A DNA stretch of 64,000 nt, from the NCBI GenBank assembly GCA_017469275.1, contig JAFUGT010000009.1:1-64000 (forward strand), written 5' to 3'. Positions 18,479-27,591 of the stretch are shown here, in pieces. The DNA is from Lachnospiraceae bacterium (GTDB lineage Bacteria; Bacillota; Clostridia; Lachnospirales; Lachnospiraceae). Position numbers and translations under genes: made by a program. The notes beneath the pieces were generated by a model that worked only from the letters and a program-made list of their open reading frames with translations, made no database searches and was not told where the DNA came from. Position 1 is the first letter of the stretch, and every line of letters begins with the position of its first letter.

Positions 18479-20023
18479 ATGGACTGGAACGAGGCAATAG
18501 AAGAGCTTGAAGGAAAACGAAGACAGGCAAAGCTTGGCGGTGGACAGACCGCTATTGACAAACAACATGAGAAAGGTAAATTAACTGCAAGAGAAAGATT
18601 AGATATACTCTTTGATGAGGGAACATTTGTTGAGATAAATGATCTTGCAGAATCAAGAATAGATGATTTCGGACTTGATAAGAAGAGGGTTCCGGGAGAT
18701 GGCGTAATTACAGGATACGGTAAGATTAACGGAAGAACCGTATTCGCATCGTCAGAGGATTTTACGGTTATAGGAGGAAGTCTCGGAGAATACCATTCCA
18801 GAAAGATTGTTCACATACAGGATATGGCACTTAAGATGAGATGTCCAATCATAACTATCAACGACAGTGGTGGAGCGAGAATTGAGGAGGGTATAGACTC
18901 CCTTAGCGGATATTCGGGAATATTTGAGAGAAATACAATCGCTTCCGGAGTTATACCGCAGATTGCGGTCATACTAGGACCATGTTCGGGTGGTGCCTGT
19001 TATTCGCCGGCAATTTGTGATTATATATTTGTGGTGGAAGATATAAGTAAGATGTTTATCACAGGACCACAGGTCGTTAAGACTGTAATAGGTGAAGAAC
19101 TTACGGCCGATGAGTTGGGCGGAGCACTCACCCATGCTGAGAAGTCGGGAGTTGCACATTTTTATTATAAGAGCGAGAAGAATTGCCTTGGAGGAGTAAG
19201 GGAATTACTTTCTTATCTTCCGGACAACAATCAATCACCGCTTCCTGTTAAAGTCGGCAAACCCGTTAATCAGTGCAGGAGTCTTACAAATCTTGTGCCG
19301 GATAACAAGAAGAAGTCTTATGATGTACATGATGTTATTAATGCAATGATTGACAGGGAGAGTTTCTTTGAAGTGCAGAAACACTGGGCTAAGAACGCGG
19401 TGGTTGGTTTCGGAAGAATAGATGGAAATACTGTTGGTTTTGTATGTAATCAGGCAAAGTATAAGGGTGGTTCTCTGGATATAGATGCCTCTGATAAGAT
19501 AGCGAGATTTATCAGGTTCTGTGATTGTTTCAACATTCCGATAGTTTCTCTGGTGGATGTCCCGGCATTTTTACCCGGTTCTGAACAGGAACATAACGGA
19601 ATAATACGACATGGTGCAAAGATTCTTTTCGCATACGCAGAAGCAACGGTTCCTAAGATTACACTCATATTGAGGAAGGCTTATGGAGGTGCCTATATTG
19701 CGATGAATTCTAAGCATATGGGTGCGGATATTGTATATGCGTGGCCTATAGCAGAGGTAGCGGTTATGGGAGCCGAAGGTGCTATCAATATAATTGGACG
19801 TAAGCAGATCAAAGAAGCCGAGGATCCTGAAGCAAAGAGAGCGGAATTAATTGAACAGTATGAGAATAAGTTCCTCAATCCGTATACTGCTGCCAAACGC
19901 GGCTTTGTGGATGAGGTGATAAGACCCGATGAGACCCGTGATAAGATAGTGGCGGCGCTTGATGTGCTTAAGACTAAGCAGGTATCCCGTCCTTATAAGA
20001 AGCATGGGAATATGCCGTTATAA
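18479..20023 (+). CDS. acyl-CoA carboxyltransferase subunit (propionyl-CoA/methylmalonyl-CoA type)
   Basis: 514 residues, biotin-dependent carboxyltransferase of the PCC-beta/MmdA family. Motifs include GKLTARERLDILFDEGTF, INDSGGARIEEGIDSL, GPCSGGACYSPAICDY, LVDVPAFLPGSEQEHNGIIRHGAK and YGGAYIAMNSKHMGAD. Length is typical. The enzyme moves a carboxyl group between biotin and an acyl-CoA, either as a carboxylase or as the alpha subunit of a sodium-pumping decarboxylase. No biotin carrier, biotin carboxylase or membrane subunit lies next to it, so the complex cannot be decided. AGGAGG precedes the ATG. It may share a transcript with ispE. Confidence 0.88.
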   Translation: MDWNEAIEELEGKRRQAKLGGGQTAIDKQHEKGKLTARERLDILFDEGTFVEINDLAESRIDDFGLDKKRVPGDGVITGYGKINGRTVFASSEDFTVIGGSLGEYHSRKIVHIQDMALKMRCPIITINDSGGARIEEGIDSLSGYSGIFERNTIASGVIPQIAVILGPCSGGACYSPAICDYIFVVEDISKMFITGPQVVKTVIGEELTADELGGALTHAEKSGVAHFYYKSEKNCLGGVRELLSYLPDNNQSPLPVKVGKPVNQCRSLTNLVPDNKKKSYDVHDVINAMIDRESFFEVQKHWAKNAVVGFGRIDGNTVGFVCNQAKYKGGSLDIDASDKIARFIRFCDCFNIPIVSLVDVPAFLPGSEQEHNGIIRHGAKILFAYAEATVPKITLILRKAYGGAYIAMNSKHMGADIVYAWPIAEVAVMGAEGAINIIGRKQIKEAEDPEAKRAELIEQYENKFLNPYTAAKRGFVDEVIRPDETRDKIVAALDVLKTKQVSRPYKKHGNMPL

Positions 20024-20063
20024 ATTAATGTTTATTTACCTATAGAGAATGAGAGGATATAAC

Positions 20064-20942
20064 ATGTCAGCTACACTGCAATTAAAGGCGTATGCAAAGA
20101 TTAATCTTGGCTTGGACGTTGTGAGAAAACGCGAGGACGGCTATCATGAAGTGCGCATGATCATGCAAACCATCAAACTTTTTGACAAGTTGACATTTCG
20201 TGTAATAGATGAAGACGAGATAAGAATTAAAACAAATCTCGGTTTTCTGGCTGTGGATGAGAATAATCTTGTATATAAAGCGATAAAACTTATAAAGGAT
20301 ACATATGGCATAAAGAAAGGTATGGAGGTCGATCTTTTCAAGGTTATACCTGTGGCTGCCGGTATGGCCGGAGGCAGTACAGATTGTGCAACGGCTCTGT
20401 TTGGAGCCGCAAAACTTTATGGTCTTCATTTATCCAAGAAAGAATTGATGGAAATGGGAGTGAAGTTAGGAGCGGATGTACCTTACTGCGTTATGAGAGG
20501 AACAGCTCTTTCCGAGGGGATAGGAGAGATTCTTACACCGCTGCCGGCAATGCCTGATTGTACAATACTTATTGCAAAACCACCTATATCCGTATCTACC
20601 AAGTTTGTGTATGAGCACTTGGATTCTAAGGAATCTTACGAGCATCCGGATATTGACGGAATTATGGATGCTATTAAAGAAAAAAATATAGAAGGTATAG
20701 CGGATAAGTTGGGTAATGTTCTGGAAACTGTGACTATACCGGAATATCCGGTAATACAAGAGATTAAAGAATACATGAAGAAGAATGGTGCATTAAATGC
20801 CGTAATGAGTGGCTCGGGACCTACTGTATTCGGTATATATCGGGATGAAGAGAAGGCGCAGAAGGCAAAAGAAGAACTGCTTAGCAGCAAACTTGCGGGA
20901 CACGCTTTTGTGGTAGAACCATTTAATATAAATACGGTATAA
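20064..20942 (+). CDS. ispE: 4-diphosphocytidyl-2-C-methyl-D-erythritol kinase
   Basis: About 292 residues, GHMP-kinase fold. It phosphorylates CDP-methylerythritol in the MEP route to isoprenoid precursors. Visible motifs are AYAKINLGLDVVRKREDGYHEV at the N-terminus, the ATP-binding PVAAGMAGGSTDCATAL and the C-terminal MSGSGPTVFGIY. The ATG at 20064 is preceded by GAGAGGA at a good distance; an earlier in-frame ATG at 20049 overlaps that site and is less likely. Confidence 0.93.
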   Translation: MSATLQLKAYAKINLGLDVVRKREDGYHEVRMIMQTIKLFDKLTFRVIDEDEIRIKTNLGFLAVDENNLVYKAIKLIKDTYGIKKGMEVDLFKVIPVAAGMAGGSTDCATALFGAAKLYGLHLSKKELMEMGVKLGADVPYCVMRGTALSEGIGEILTPLPAMPDCTILIAKPPISVSTKFVYEHLDSKESYEHPDIDGIMDAIKEKNIEGIADKLGNVLETVTIPEYPVIQEIKEYMKKNGALNAVMSGSGPTVFGIYRDEEKAQKAKEELLSSKLAGHAFVVEPFNINTV

Positions 20943-21060
20943 ATGAGAAATTTGCAGATAATGTATATGTGAAAAGAAAATATTTGAAGAATATATGAGA
21001 AAAACGTTGTAAAGCGGAGAATCTTATAATAAGTTTGCTATTTCACGATTGGAGGAAACA

Positions 21061-21738
21061 GTGCTTATGGAAATTAAATATGATGAGGGAAACGAGTTTT
21101 TACCACTTAGAGATCTTGTTTTTCAGGCATTGAGACAGGCGATAATAACCGGCGAGTTTTCTCCGGGAGAACGTCTTATGGAGATCAAATTAGCTAACAA
21201 ATTGGGCGTTTCGAGAACTCCTGTCCGCGAAGCGATCAGAATGTTGGAGTTAGAGGGATTAGTCGTGATGATACCGAGGCGTGGCGCCGAGGTTGCACGT
21301 ATTACGGAAAAAGATCTGAGAGATGCATTAGAAGTCAGAACAGCTATTGAAGAACTTTCGGTTGAGCTTGCATGTGCAAGAATAGATGAAGAGGGAAAAG
21401 AGAGACTTAAGAAGGCATGTAATGAATTTAAGGATGCCATAAGTACCAAACATGTTCAGAATATAGTGGATGGAGATGTCAAATTCCATGATGTGATATT
21501 TGACAGTACAAGAAATCCCAAACTTATCAATATTGCGCACAATCTTCGAGAACAGGTATACAGATACAGGGTAGAATATGTGAAAGATTTCTCATATCAT
21601 GATGTACTTGTGGAAGAACATTACGAGATAACTAACGCAATATTGACCAATGATGTTGATAAAGCAAAGGAGATAATGAGAAAACATCTTACCAATCAGG
21701 AGCTTATTGTTATCAAGAATCTGAAGGATACATTATAA
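21061..21738 (+). CDS. GntR-family (FadR/FCD) transcriptional regulator
   Basis: About 225 residues. An N-terminal winged helix (LRQAIITGEFSPGERLMEIKLANKLGVSRTPVREAIRMLELEGLV) is followed by an all-helical FCD ligand-binding domain with metal-ligand-type residues (VKFHDVIFDSTRNPKLI, VEEHYEITNAI). The start is taken as GTG at 21061, five bases after GGAGG; a TTG at 21049 and an ATG at 21067 are also in frame. FCD regulators usually respond to organic acids or sugar acids. ispE lies upstream on the same strand, so it may belong to that transcript. Target genes are unknown. Confidence 0.88.
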   Translation: MLMEIKYDEGNEFLPLRDLVFQALRQAIITGEFSPGERLMEIKLANKLGVSRTPVREAIRMLELEGLVVMIPRRGAEVARITEKDLRDALEVRTAIEELSVELACARIDEEGKERLKKACNEFKDAISTKHVQNIVDGDVKFHDVIFDSTRNPKLINIAHNLREQVYRYRVEYVKDFSYHDVLVEEHYEITNAILTNDVDKAKEIMRKHLTNQELIVIKNLKDTL

Positions 21739-21760
21739 ATTTTATTATAATATATTAGTT

Positions 21761-21803
21761 AGTTGCAAAATGCTAATTTACATTATTTGAGCGTTTCGCA
21801 ATT
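21761..21803. repeat. internally deleted relative of the 28590-28808 element
   Basis: AGTTGCAAAATGCT and AGCGTTTCGCAATT form an imperfect palindrome around a 15-base loop. The left part shares GCTAATTTAC with the left end of the 28590 element, and the right part shares CATTATTT then AGCGTTTCGCAAT with its right end. It therefore looks like the two ends of that element joined with the centre lost. Confidence 0.55.
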
Positions 21804-21815
21804 GCCTGTTATAAT
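21787..21815 (+). promoter_or_regulatory. promoter of the chemoreceptor gene, -35 inside the repeat
   Basis: TTGAGC at 21787-21792 and TATAAT at 21810-21815 with a 17-base spacer. The -35 and most of the spacer are the right end of the palindromic repeat. The GTG start of the receptor gene lies 23 bases after the -10. Confidence 0.6.
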
Positions 21816-21837
21816 ATATGATCGGGAGGAAAAAGTA

Positions 21838-23556
21838 GTGAGTAATAAAGTCAGAAAAATACGAATGCGGACAAAAATTACAATAGCAGTTTTGGGTGTG
21901 GCACTGCTTATCGGAATAATTGTGGGTAGTTTTTCACGTATGAAGATGAAAAATGATCTCATGGATGAAAGCAGGGAACATACTATGGAAATTGCAGAGA
22001 TTGCTGCCAGATTCGTAGATGGAGATGTGATTGCTTCTTTGCAGCCCGGTGAGGAGGATACGGAGAAGTACAAAAGCGTTTTGGAGATACTTCAATCCTT
22101 TCTTGTAGATAATAGTGAGATTGAATATATATACACTATGCGCAAAGATGGTAATGACCTGGTTTTTGTAGTTGATGCGGACACAGAAGAAGGAGCGGCT
22201 ATAGGTGAGAAGTATGAGACCTATGAAGTGATTGAAGAAGCATTTTCCGGTAAGGTTAGTGTTGATGAGGAAGTGACAACGGATCAGTGGGGCAGCGTAT
22301 ATTCGGGTTTTGCTCCGATATATGATTCACAAGGCAAAATCGCGGGAATAGTCGGCGTAGATTGCAGCGTGGATAGTATTAATAAAGATGTGGCACATAT
22401 GACAAGAACGCTTTTGATCATAGAATTTGTCTGTTTTGCAATTGCGTTAATTATCGCATTTATTCTCGGAAGAATAATGACCGGCGGTGTTAAGGTGATT
22501 AATGATAAGATGGATGAATTAGCTCACAGTGATGGAGATTTAACCTCCACTCTTGATATCAGGAGCGGTGATGAGATAGAAAATGTTGCCACAAGCTTCA
22601 ATACATTTCTGCAGAAACTGCACGATATGATGCTGAATATTAAGAGCAATGAGGAGCAACTATCGGAGGCTACGCTTGCTACAGATCAGGATATAGCGGA
22701 TGCCAATGAAAAACTATCTGCTATCTCTGTTGCACTTTCTGAGATGACGGATGCAATGAACGATACTAATGATTCTGTTAACGGCATCAGGGAAGCCGCC
22801 GAGGACGCAAAGAATCTGGCGACAGAGCTTAGTGGCAGGTCATCGGAAAGCGCAACTTATGCGATGGAGGCCAGCAAGAGAGCAGAAAGTGCAAGAAATG
22901 ATTGCGAAGAATCTCAAAATGGTGTTAAGCAGATGGTTGCTAAGATTTCGGCGGATATGGAAAAGGAGATAGTCGAGTCAGAGCGTATTAAGGAGATAGT
23001 GAGACTTACTGATCAGATAATCAATATCTCGGATCAGACTGAGCTTTTGGCATTAAATGCAAGCATAGAGGCTGCAAGGGCAGGTGAAGAGGGAAGAGGT
23101 TTTGCTGTTGTTGCAAGTGAGATAGGAAGTCTTGCTCAGGCTACAACAGAAACCGCCCATGAGATAGAGGAGATTAATGCATTTACTGTCAAGACCGTTG
23201 ATGATCTTGTGGAATCCGCTAAGGAAATGGTCAGATATGTAAGAGAAGAGATCAACAAGGATTACGAGAAGATGACCGGAATTGGAGTATCGTATCACAA
23301 TGATACCGGCGAATTCAAAAATCAGATGAATGAATTCACCCGTATGGCAGATAAATTATCTGCTGATATGATCATGATAGAAGATCGGTTAAGTCAGATT
23401 ATGTCTGTGATAGAGGAGGAGACATCGGGCATTTCCAATGTTTCCGATACTGCAGGTGAGATTTCTTCTAAGATGAACATGATCAAGTCCAACAGTGAGG
23501 TTAATGAGGAAATCATAGATAATTTAGGAGAGACGATTGGCAAATTTACCATGTAA
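21838..23556 (+). CDS. methyl-accepting chemotaxis protein
   Basis: About 572 residues. A membrane segment near residues 15-35 is followed by an extracellular Cache-like sensor domain to about 190 ([62 protein letters not shown]), a second membrane segment and HAMP. The cytoplasmic coiled-coil carries the signalling hairpin ([31 protein letters not shown]). The GTG at 21838, eight bases after GGAGG, gives a proper short basic N-terminus; upstream in-frame codons lie in the repeat. It should pass ligand signals to CheA. The same sensor domain occurs in the EAL protein at 58677. Confidence 0.92.
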   Translation: MSNKVRKIRMRTKITIAVLGVALLIGIIVGSFSRMKMKNDLMDESREHTMEIAEIAARFVDGDVIASLQPGEEDTEKYKSVLEILQSFLVDNSEIEYIYTMRKDGNDLVFVVDADTEEGAAIGEKYETYEVIEEAFSGKVSVDEEVTTDQWGSVYSGFAPIYDSQGKIAGIVGVDCSVDSINKDVAHMTRTLLIIEFVCFAIALIIAFILGRIMTGGVKVINDKMDELAHSDGDLTSTLDIRSGDEIENVATSFNTFLQKLHDMMLNIKSNEEQLSEATLATDQDIADANEKLSAISVALSEMTDAMNDTNDSVNGIREAAEDAKNLATELSGRSSESATYAMEASKRAESARNDCEESQNGVKQMVAKISADMEKEIVESERIKEIVRLTDQIINISDQTELLALNASIEAARAGEEGRGFAVVASEIGSLAQATTETAHEIEEINAFTVKTVDDLVESAKEMVRYVREEINKDYEKMTGIGVSYHNDTGEFKNQMNEFTRMADKLSADMIMIEDRLSQIMSVIEEETSGISNVSDTAGEISSKMNMIKSNSEVNEEIIDNLGETIGKFTM

Positions 23557-23619
23557 AAAATTGATAATGTATGAAAGAATTCTATTCGGAATATCTGTTG
23601 ATGAATAAGAATTACTTTA

Positions 23620-23660
23620 AGGCACATACTATCATTTAACAATGATGTATGTGCTTTTTT
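23620..23660 (+). terminator. terminator of the chemoreceptor gene
   Basis: GGCACATAC...ATCATT and AATGAT...GTATGTGC pair to form a long stem with a four-base loop, followed by six T. Confidence 0.85.
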
Positions 23661-23817
23661 ATGTAATAAGAAACTGCATTTAATTATATAAAAACGCTCC
23701 GCAAAATTCTTTCTTATTCTATGAAAGTGCTGATTTTGTGTTTGTAAAAAACGTCAACAATAATGCATTGTGATTTTAGTTTGGCAGGAATTTATCTGCG
23801 GTTAAAAAGGTAAGGCT

Positions 23818-25530
23818 ATGAATATAATTTACAACGAAAAAAATGAAATAGATATTCCGATCTTCGCTGATCTTAACAGAACAATCGAAGTTGTTGAGAC
23901 AATTTTCAAAAACTGGGGAGATATTGTCAAAAAACGGTTTGATTTTTCCAGAGGGGGAAAAGACCACTCTATATTTATTATATATGTGGATGGCCTTGCG
24001 GATAATGAGATGGTGGAGAGGACAATTACTCATCCGATACTATATGAATGGAAGGATGATAGATATCCGGAGGACAAGAGTGCAAGATACGCAGAGGACA
24101 AGAGTGCAAGATATGTGGAAGACAAGAGTGCAAGATATGCGGAAGACAAGAGTGCAAGATACGCAGAGGACAAGAGTGCAAGATGCACCGGCGACAAGGA
24201 TTCTTTGGCTTGTGATAAAAGAGAATGTGTTGACAGGAATTTATCCGAAAAAGAGACAGATGAATGGGGATTCGATATATTATTTCACAAAGAGACAGAG
24301 GCAGTTGATATGACCTGCTCATACACTATGCAGGATACTGTGGACGGAATTCTTAAGGGAGATACGGCGATATTTGTCGACGGACAGGATAGAGCAATAA
24401 TGCTTTCTACCAAAAAATACCCTACCCGTGCCATAAGCAGTCCGGAGAAGGAGTCGGGATTAAAAGGACCAAAGGATTCCTTTAATGAGAATTTCAGACT
24501 TGATACAGCTTTGATAAGGCGCAGGATCAAGGATCCAAAGTTGAAGCTTAAGCAGGACTTTATCGGTATAAGATCCCGTACCGTATACGGATTGATGTAT
24601 ATGGAGGATCTGGTGGAAGAGGAGTTGCTTACAAAGATTCATGAGAAACTGGAGAGCTTTGAAATTGACGGTATATTTGACAGCGGAATGTTGGTACATC
24701 TGTTAGAGGATAAATGGTACTCGCCCTTTCCGCAGGTTCAGACGACAGAAAGACCCGACAAGGCTGCCTCAGCTTTGCTCGAAGGACGAGTGGTGCTTGT
24801 CGTTGATAATTCTCCGGAAGTGATAATACTGCCTGCAACATTTAATTCTTTTTTTCAGGCTTCAGATGATTATTATAATCGGTTTGCAGTGGGAACCTTT
24901 GCGAGGATTATCAGATATGCAGCAGCATATTTGTCCGTACTTCTTCCGGGACTTTATATCGCTATAACCTGCTTCTACCCACAGGTGCTCCCCACTGATT
25001 TTCTGCTCGCCATAGTCGGAGCCAGAAATGATGTCACATTTCCTGTGGTGATAGAAGTGCTGCTTATGGAGTTTTTGTTTGAACTGCTTAGGGAGGCCGG
25101 AATACGATTGCCGGGACAGATGGGAAATACAATAGGGGTTGTGGGAGGACTTATAGTTGGACAGGCTGCTGTGGATGCTTCTTTGGTAAGTACAATCGTG
25201 GTGATTGTTGTGGCACTTACGGCGATATGTTCATTTGCAATACCAAATGAAGAATTTGCCTCGACTTTCAGACTGTTAAAGTTTGTTATGATCATCCTTT
25301 CTGCTGTATTTGGTTTATACGGAATATTATTGGGTATACTTGTAATACAAATACATTTGGCTTCGCTGGAAAGCTTTGGTATTCCGTACCTGATGCCGCT
25401 GGTTTCCGGTACTGTGGATGACGGGGTGGAATATCAGGACTTTGTGTTAAGAAAGCCGATTTTTACGATGCTTGACCGCCCCATTTACACAAGGGAGGGA
25501 AGACGTAGAAGGTTCTTGAAGAAAGGATAA
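23818..25530 (+). CDS. gerA: spore germinant receptor subunit A (GerA family) with tandem repeat
   Basis: 570 residues. A hydrophilic N-terminal domain reaches about residue 350, with the family motif ELKLKQDFIGIRSRT-like (KLKQDFIGIRSRTVYGLMYM) and VVLVDNSPEVIILP. A membrane domain follows with FLFELLREAGIRLPGQMGNTIGVVGGLIVGQAAV, typical of GerAA/GerKA. It detects nutrient germinants in the spore inner membrane with its B and C partners. Unusually, residues 86-125 are five copies of an eight-residue repeat (DKSARYAE) absent from ordinary family members. No clear GGAGG precedes the ATG; AAAGG is about six bases away. The partner gene follows at 25662. Confidence 0.9.
   Translation: MNIIYNEKNEIDIPIFADLNRTIEVVETIFKNWGDIVKKRFDFSRGGKDHSIFIIYVDGLADNEMVERTITHPILYEWKDDRYPEDKSARYAEDKSARYVEDKSARYAEDKSARYAEDKSARCTGDKDSLACDKRECVDRNLSEKETDEWGFDILFHKETEAVDMTCSYTMQDTVDGILKGDTAIFVDGQDRAIMLSTKKYPTRAISSPEKESGLKGPKDSFNENFRLDTALIRRRIKDPKLKLKQDFIGIRSRTVYGLMYMEDLVEEELLTKIHEKLESFEIDGIFDSGMLVHLLEDKWYSPFPQVQTTERPDKAASALLEGRVVLVVDNSPEVIILPATFNSFFQASDDYYNRFAVGTFARIIRYAAAYLSVLLPGLYIAITCFYPQVLPTDFLLAIVGARNDVTFPVVIEVLLMEFLFELLREAGIRLPGQMGNTIGVVGGLIVGQAAVDASLVSTIVVIVVALTAICSFAIPNEEFASTFRLLKFVMIILSAVFGLYGILLGILVIQIHLASLESFGIPYLMPLVSGTVDDGVEYQDFVLRKPIFTMLDRPIYTREGRRRRFLKKG
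24073..24192 (+). repeat. 24-base tandem repeat, five copies, in gerA
   Basis: Unit GACAAGAGTGCAAGATACGC plus AGAG, starting at 24073, 24097, 24121, 24145 and 24169, nearly identical, then a decayed copy at 24193. It keeps the reading frame and encodes DKSARY(A/V)E. Near-identity suggests recent expansion and copy-number variation. Confidence 0.9.
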
Positions 25531-25661
25531 TCACAAAACACAAATTGTTAGTTTTGCAATTATAAGGAAAGGAAGAAAAATGAGTTTCAAAGAACTGGGG
25601 TTGTGTGTTAATTATATAAAAATAAAGTTTTGGTATTATATTATGTTATGGGAGGATAAGC

Positions 25662-27428
25662 ATGTTCAGTCATAATGGTTTGATTTCTGAAAAACAGATG
25701 AGATCCATGCTTATGTTGTATGTTTTCTCCAGCGGTATATTTGTATTGCCCTATCTTTTTGCCTTGATGTTCGGTAAAGAGCTGCTTGCGGGGGTGATGG
25801 TTTTTTTACCTGTTGCCTCAATATATGTCTGGATAATGACAGCACTCTCTGAAAATATTTCTGGTGATTCGGGAAGTGGTGGGTGCAGCACATTCTATGT
25901 GATAGTTTCTGTGGTGAGGTATATTATACGCTTAGCCTTTTATATTATACTTGCTGTCTCGATATTATCAGAAGGACAGGTTCCTTTTGTGGATGAAGAG
26001 GGCGGTAACTCCTTAGGTAATCTTTTTGTTCTTCTGCCTCTTTTGCTTGTGGCTTTATATGGAGCTGGTCACAATCTTGAAAAGCAGGGGAGACTTAGTG
26101 AGATGATAGCACCGGCAGCAATGTTTCCATATGTGATTATGATATTATTCGGGATAAAAGATGTTTCTTTATCAGAATGTTGCAGGTTACTTCCTGTGAA
26201 TATGTCTGTAAGCCAAATGCTGCTTAATAGTTATGCACTGCTTACATTTATTGTGCCGGTAGAAATTTATCCGGAGTTAAGATTGAGGCTGGGTAAAGAT
26301 AATTCTTCAAAATTCAAATTCTACATCTCCGTATTCTTTGTGATAATACTTGAAGTAATCTTGTCTGTGCTGATGGCAGGAATATATGGGATTAACGGGA
26401 TTTCAGCAGAACCTATGGCGACGGTTTCGATTATGAGATACATTGAATTACCCTTGGGGATATTGCAGCGATTTGATGTACTGATGGTATGGTTTTTTAT
26501 GACCGGATGTTTTGCCCTTTTGTGCAGCTCTTTATTCTATATAAGGAGAAAATTAAAAATGATTGTCGCTGAAAAAAGTGTGGTGTTCGTTCTGGCATTT
26601 ATTCTTGCGGCGGCATGCTTAATAGCATATATGTGTCCGGGTTATAAAGATATGGTTGGTTTATTTGTGGTCTATGGAGCTTTAGCAGATGTTCCGCTAT
26701 CAATAATAATGCTGGTGGTCAGAAGAACGGAATACAGAAGAAAAATGGCTGCTTTGAGTATGCTTGTGATGTGTGCTGTTTTTCTTTCGGGTTGTACCTC
26801 TGATATAGAAAACATTGAACAAAGGGATTATGCGACGGTGCTTATGATTTCTCCGGATAACAATCTGTCCACAGATAATGAAAAAATGTCATATAATTAT
26901 ACTATTGGAATTGCCAGAGAGCACCATAACGGAGAAAAGAGTGAACGGGAAAACATCACTAAGATACAGGGTAACGGATTGGAGGACCTATCAAAAAAAT
27001 ATGGCGGCAGGAGGGGGAAGAATCTATCCCTGTCTCATCTTAAGGTAATATTAATTGCGCCTGTTTGTGCGGATTGTTATGCAGAAAAAGAGGATAATCC
27101 TTATGGTGAAAAAACGGAGCAAAGAAAGGCAAATAACAGGAGCGAATATTTGAATCTGTCAGCAGTCATAGAGGAGCTTGACGAGCAGGAGGAAGTGGCA
27201 AAGACCTGTCCTTTGCTCTTTGTCTATGATGAGAAAAAAATAACAGATTTTATTGATAATGCGGATGAACCTGTGGGAACATATATTAGTAATCTTGTTA
27301 AGATATCCGAGAAAAATCACGCTAAGATACCTAAACTTATGGATTATTTGAAGGCGCTCAGGGATGGAATAGAAATAGATGTGGCTGCCCTTGCTGATAA
27401 GGAAGATAATTTGATTATAGTGAAATGA
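25662..27428 (+). CDS. fused germinant receptor subunits B and C (GerB-GerC)
   Basis: 588 residues. Residues 1-365 are a GerB-type amino-acid-permease-fold membrane domain (LISEKQMRSMLMLYVFSSGIFVLPYL at the start, then about ten membrane segments). At about residue 370 begins MAALSMLVMCAVFLSGC, a lipoprotein-like signal with lipobox FLSGC. It is followed by a GerC-like N-terminal region (IENIEQRDYATVLMISPDN, LSLSHLKVILI). A separate GerC normally has about 350-400 residues; here only about 200 follow the lipobox, so the C part is short. GGGAGG precedes the ATG. No separate gerC gene is present. Either a functional fusion or a degenerate receptor. Confidence 0.8.
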   Translation: MFSHNGLISEKQMRSMLMLYVFSSGIFVLPYLFALMFGKELLAGVMVFLPVASIYVWIMTALSENISGDSGSGGCSTFYVIVSVVRYIIRLAFYIILAVSILSEGQVPFVDEEGGNSLGNLFVLLPLLLVALYGAGHNLEKQGRLSEMIAPAAMFPYVIMILFGIKDVSLSECCRLLPVNMSVSQMLLNSYALLTFIVPVEIYPELRLRLGKDNSSKFKFYISVFFVIILEVILSVLMAGIYGINGISAEPMATVSIMRYIELPLGILQRFDVLMVWFFMTGCFALLCSSLFYIRRKLKMIVAEKSVVFVLAFILAAACLIAYMCPGYKDMVGLFVVYGALADVPLSIIMLVVRRTEYRRKMAALSMLVMCAVFLSGCTSDIENIEQRDYATVLMISPDNNLSTDNEKMSYNYTIGIAREHHNGEKSERENITKIQGNGLEDLSKKYGGRRGKNLSLSHLKVILIAPVCADCYAEKEDNPYGEKTEQRKANNRSEYLNLSAVIEELDEQEEVAKTCPLLFVYDEKKITDFIDNADEPVGTYISNLVKISEKNHAKIPKLMDYLKALRDGIEIDVAALADKEDNLIIVK

Positions 27429-27591
27429 AGTACATGAGCAGATGACAGATTATAAGAGCGTATGTTTTCCGTATTTGAATATATAAATAAAGGTGAATAG
27501 TAACAAATAAAGATACTTAAAGCGGTATGCATAAAATCTCTGAATAAGGAAATACTTTCATAAAAGGTTTTTTGAAAGAAGGGACTATATT

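Noticed and set aside
24026..24322. Antisense frame over the gerA repeat (repeated HSCLPHIL-like blocks)
   Set aside because: A by-product of the 24-base tandem repeat, which is open in several frames.
25580..25675. 31-codon frame (MSFKELGLCV...) between gerA and the gerB-gerC fusion
   Set aside because: It has AAGGAAAGGAAG upstream and overlaps the next start, so a leader peptide is possible, but composition is not convincing and nothing else supports it.
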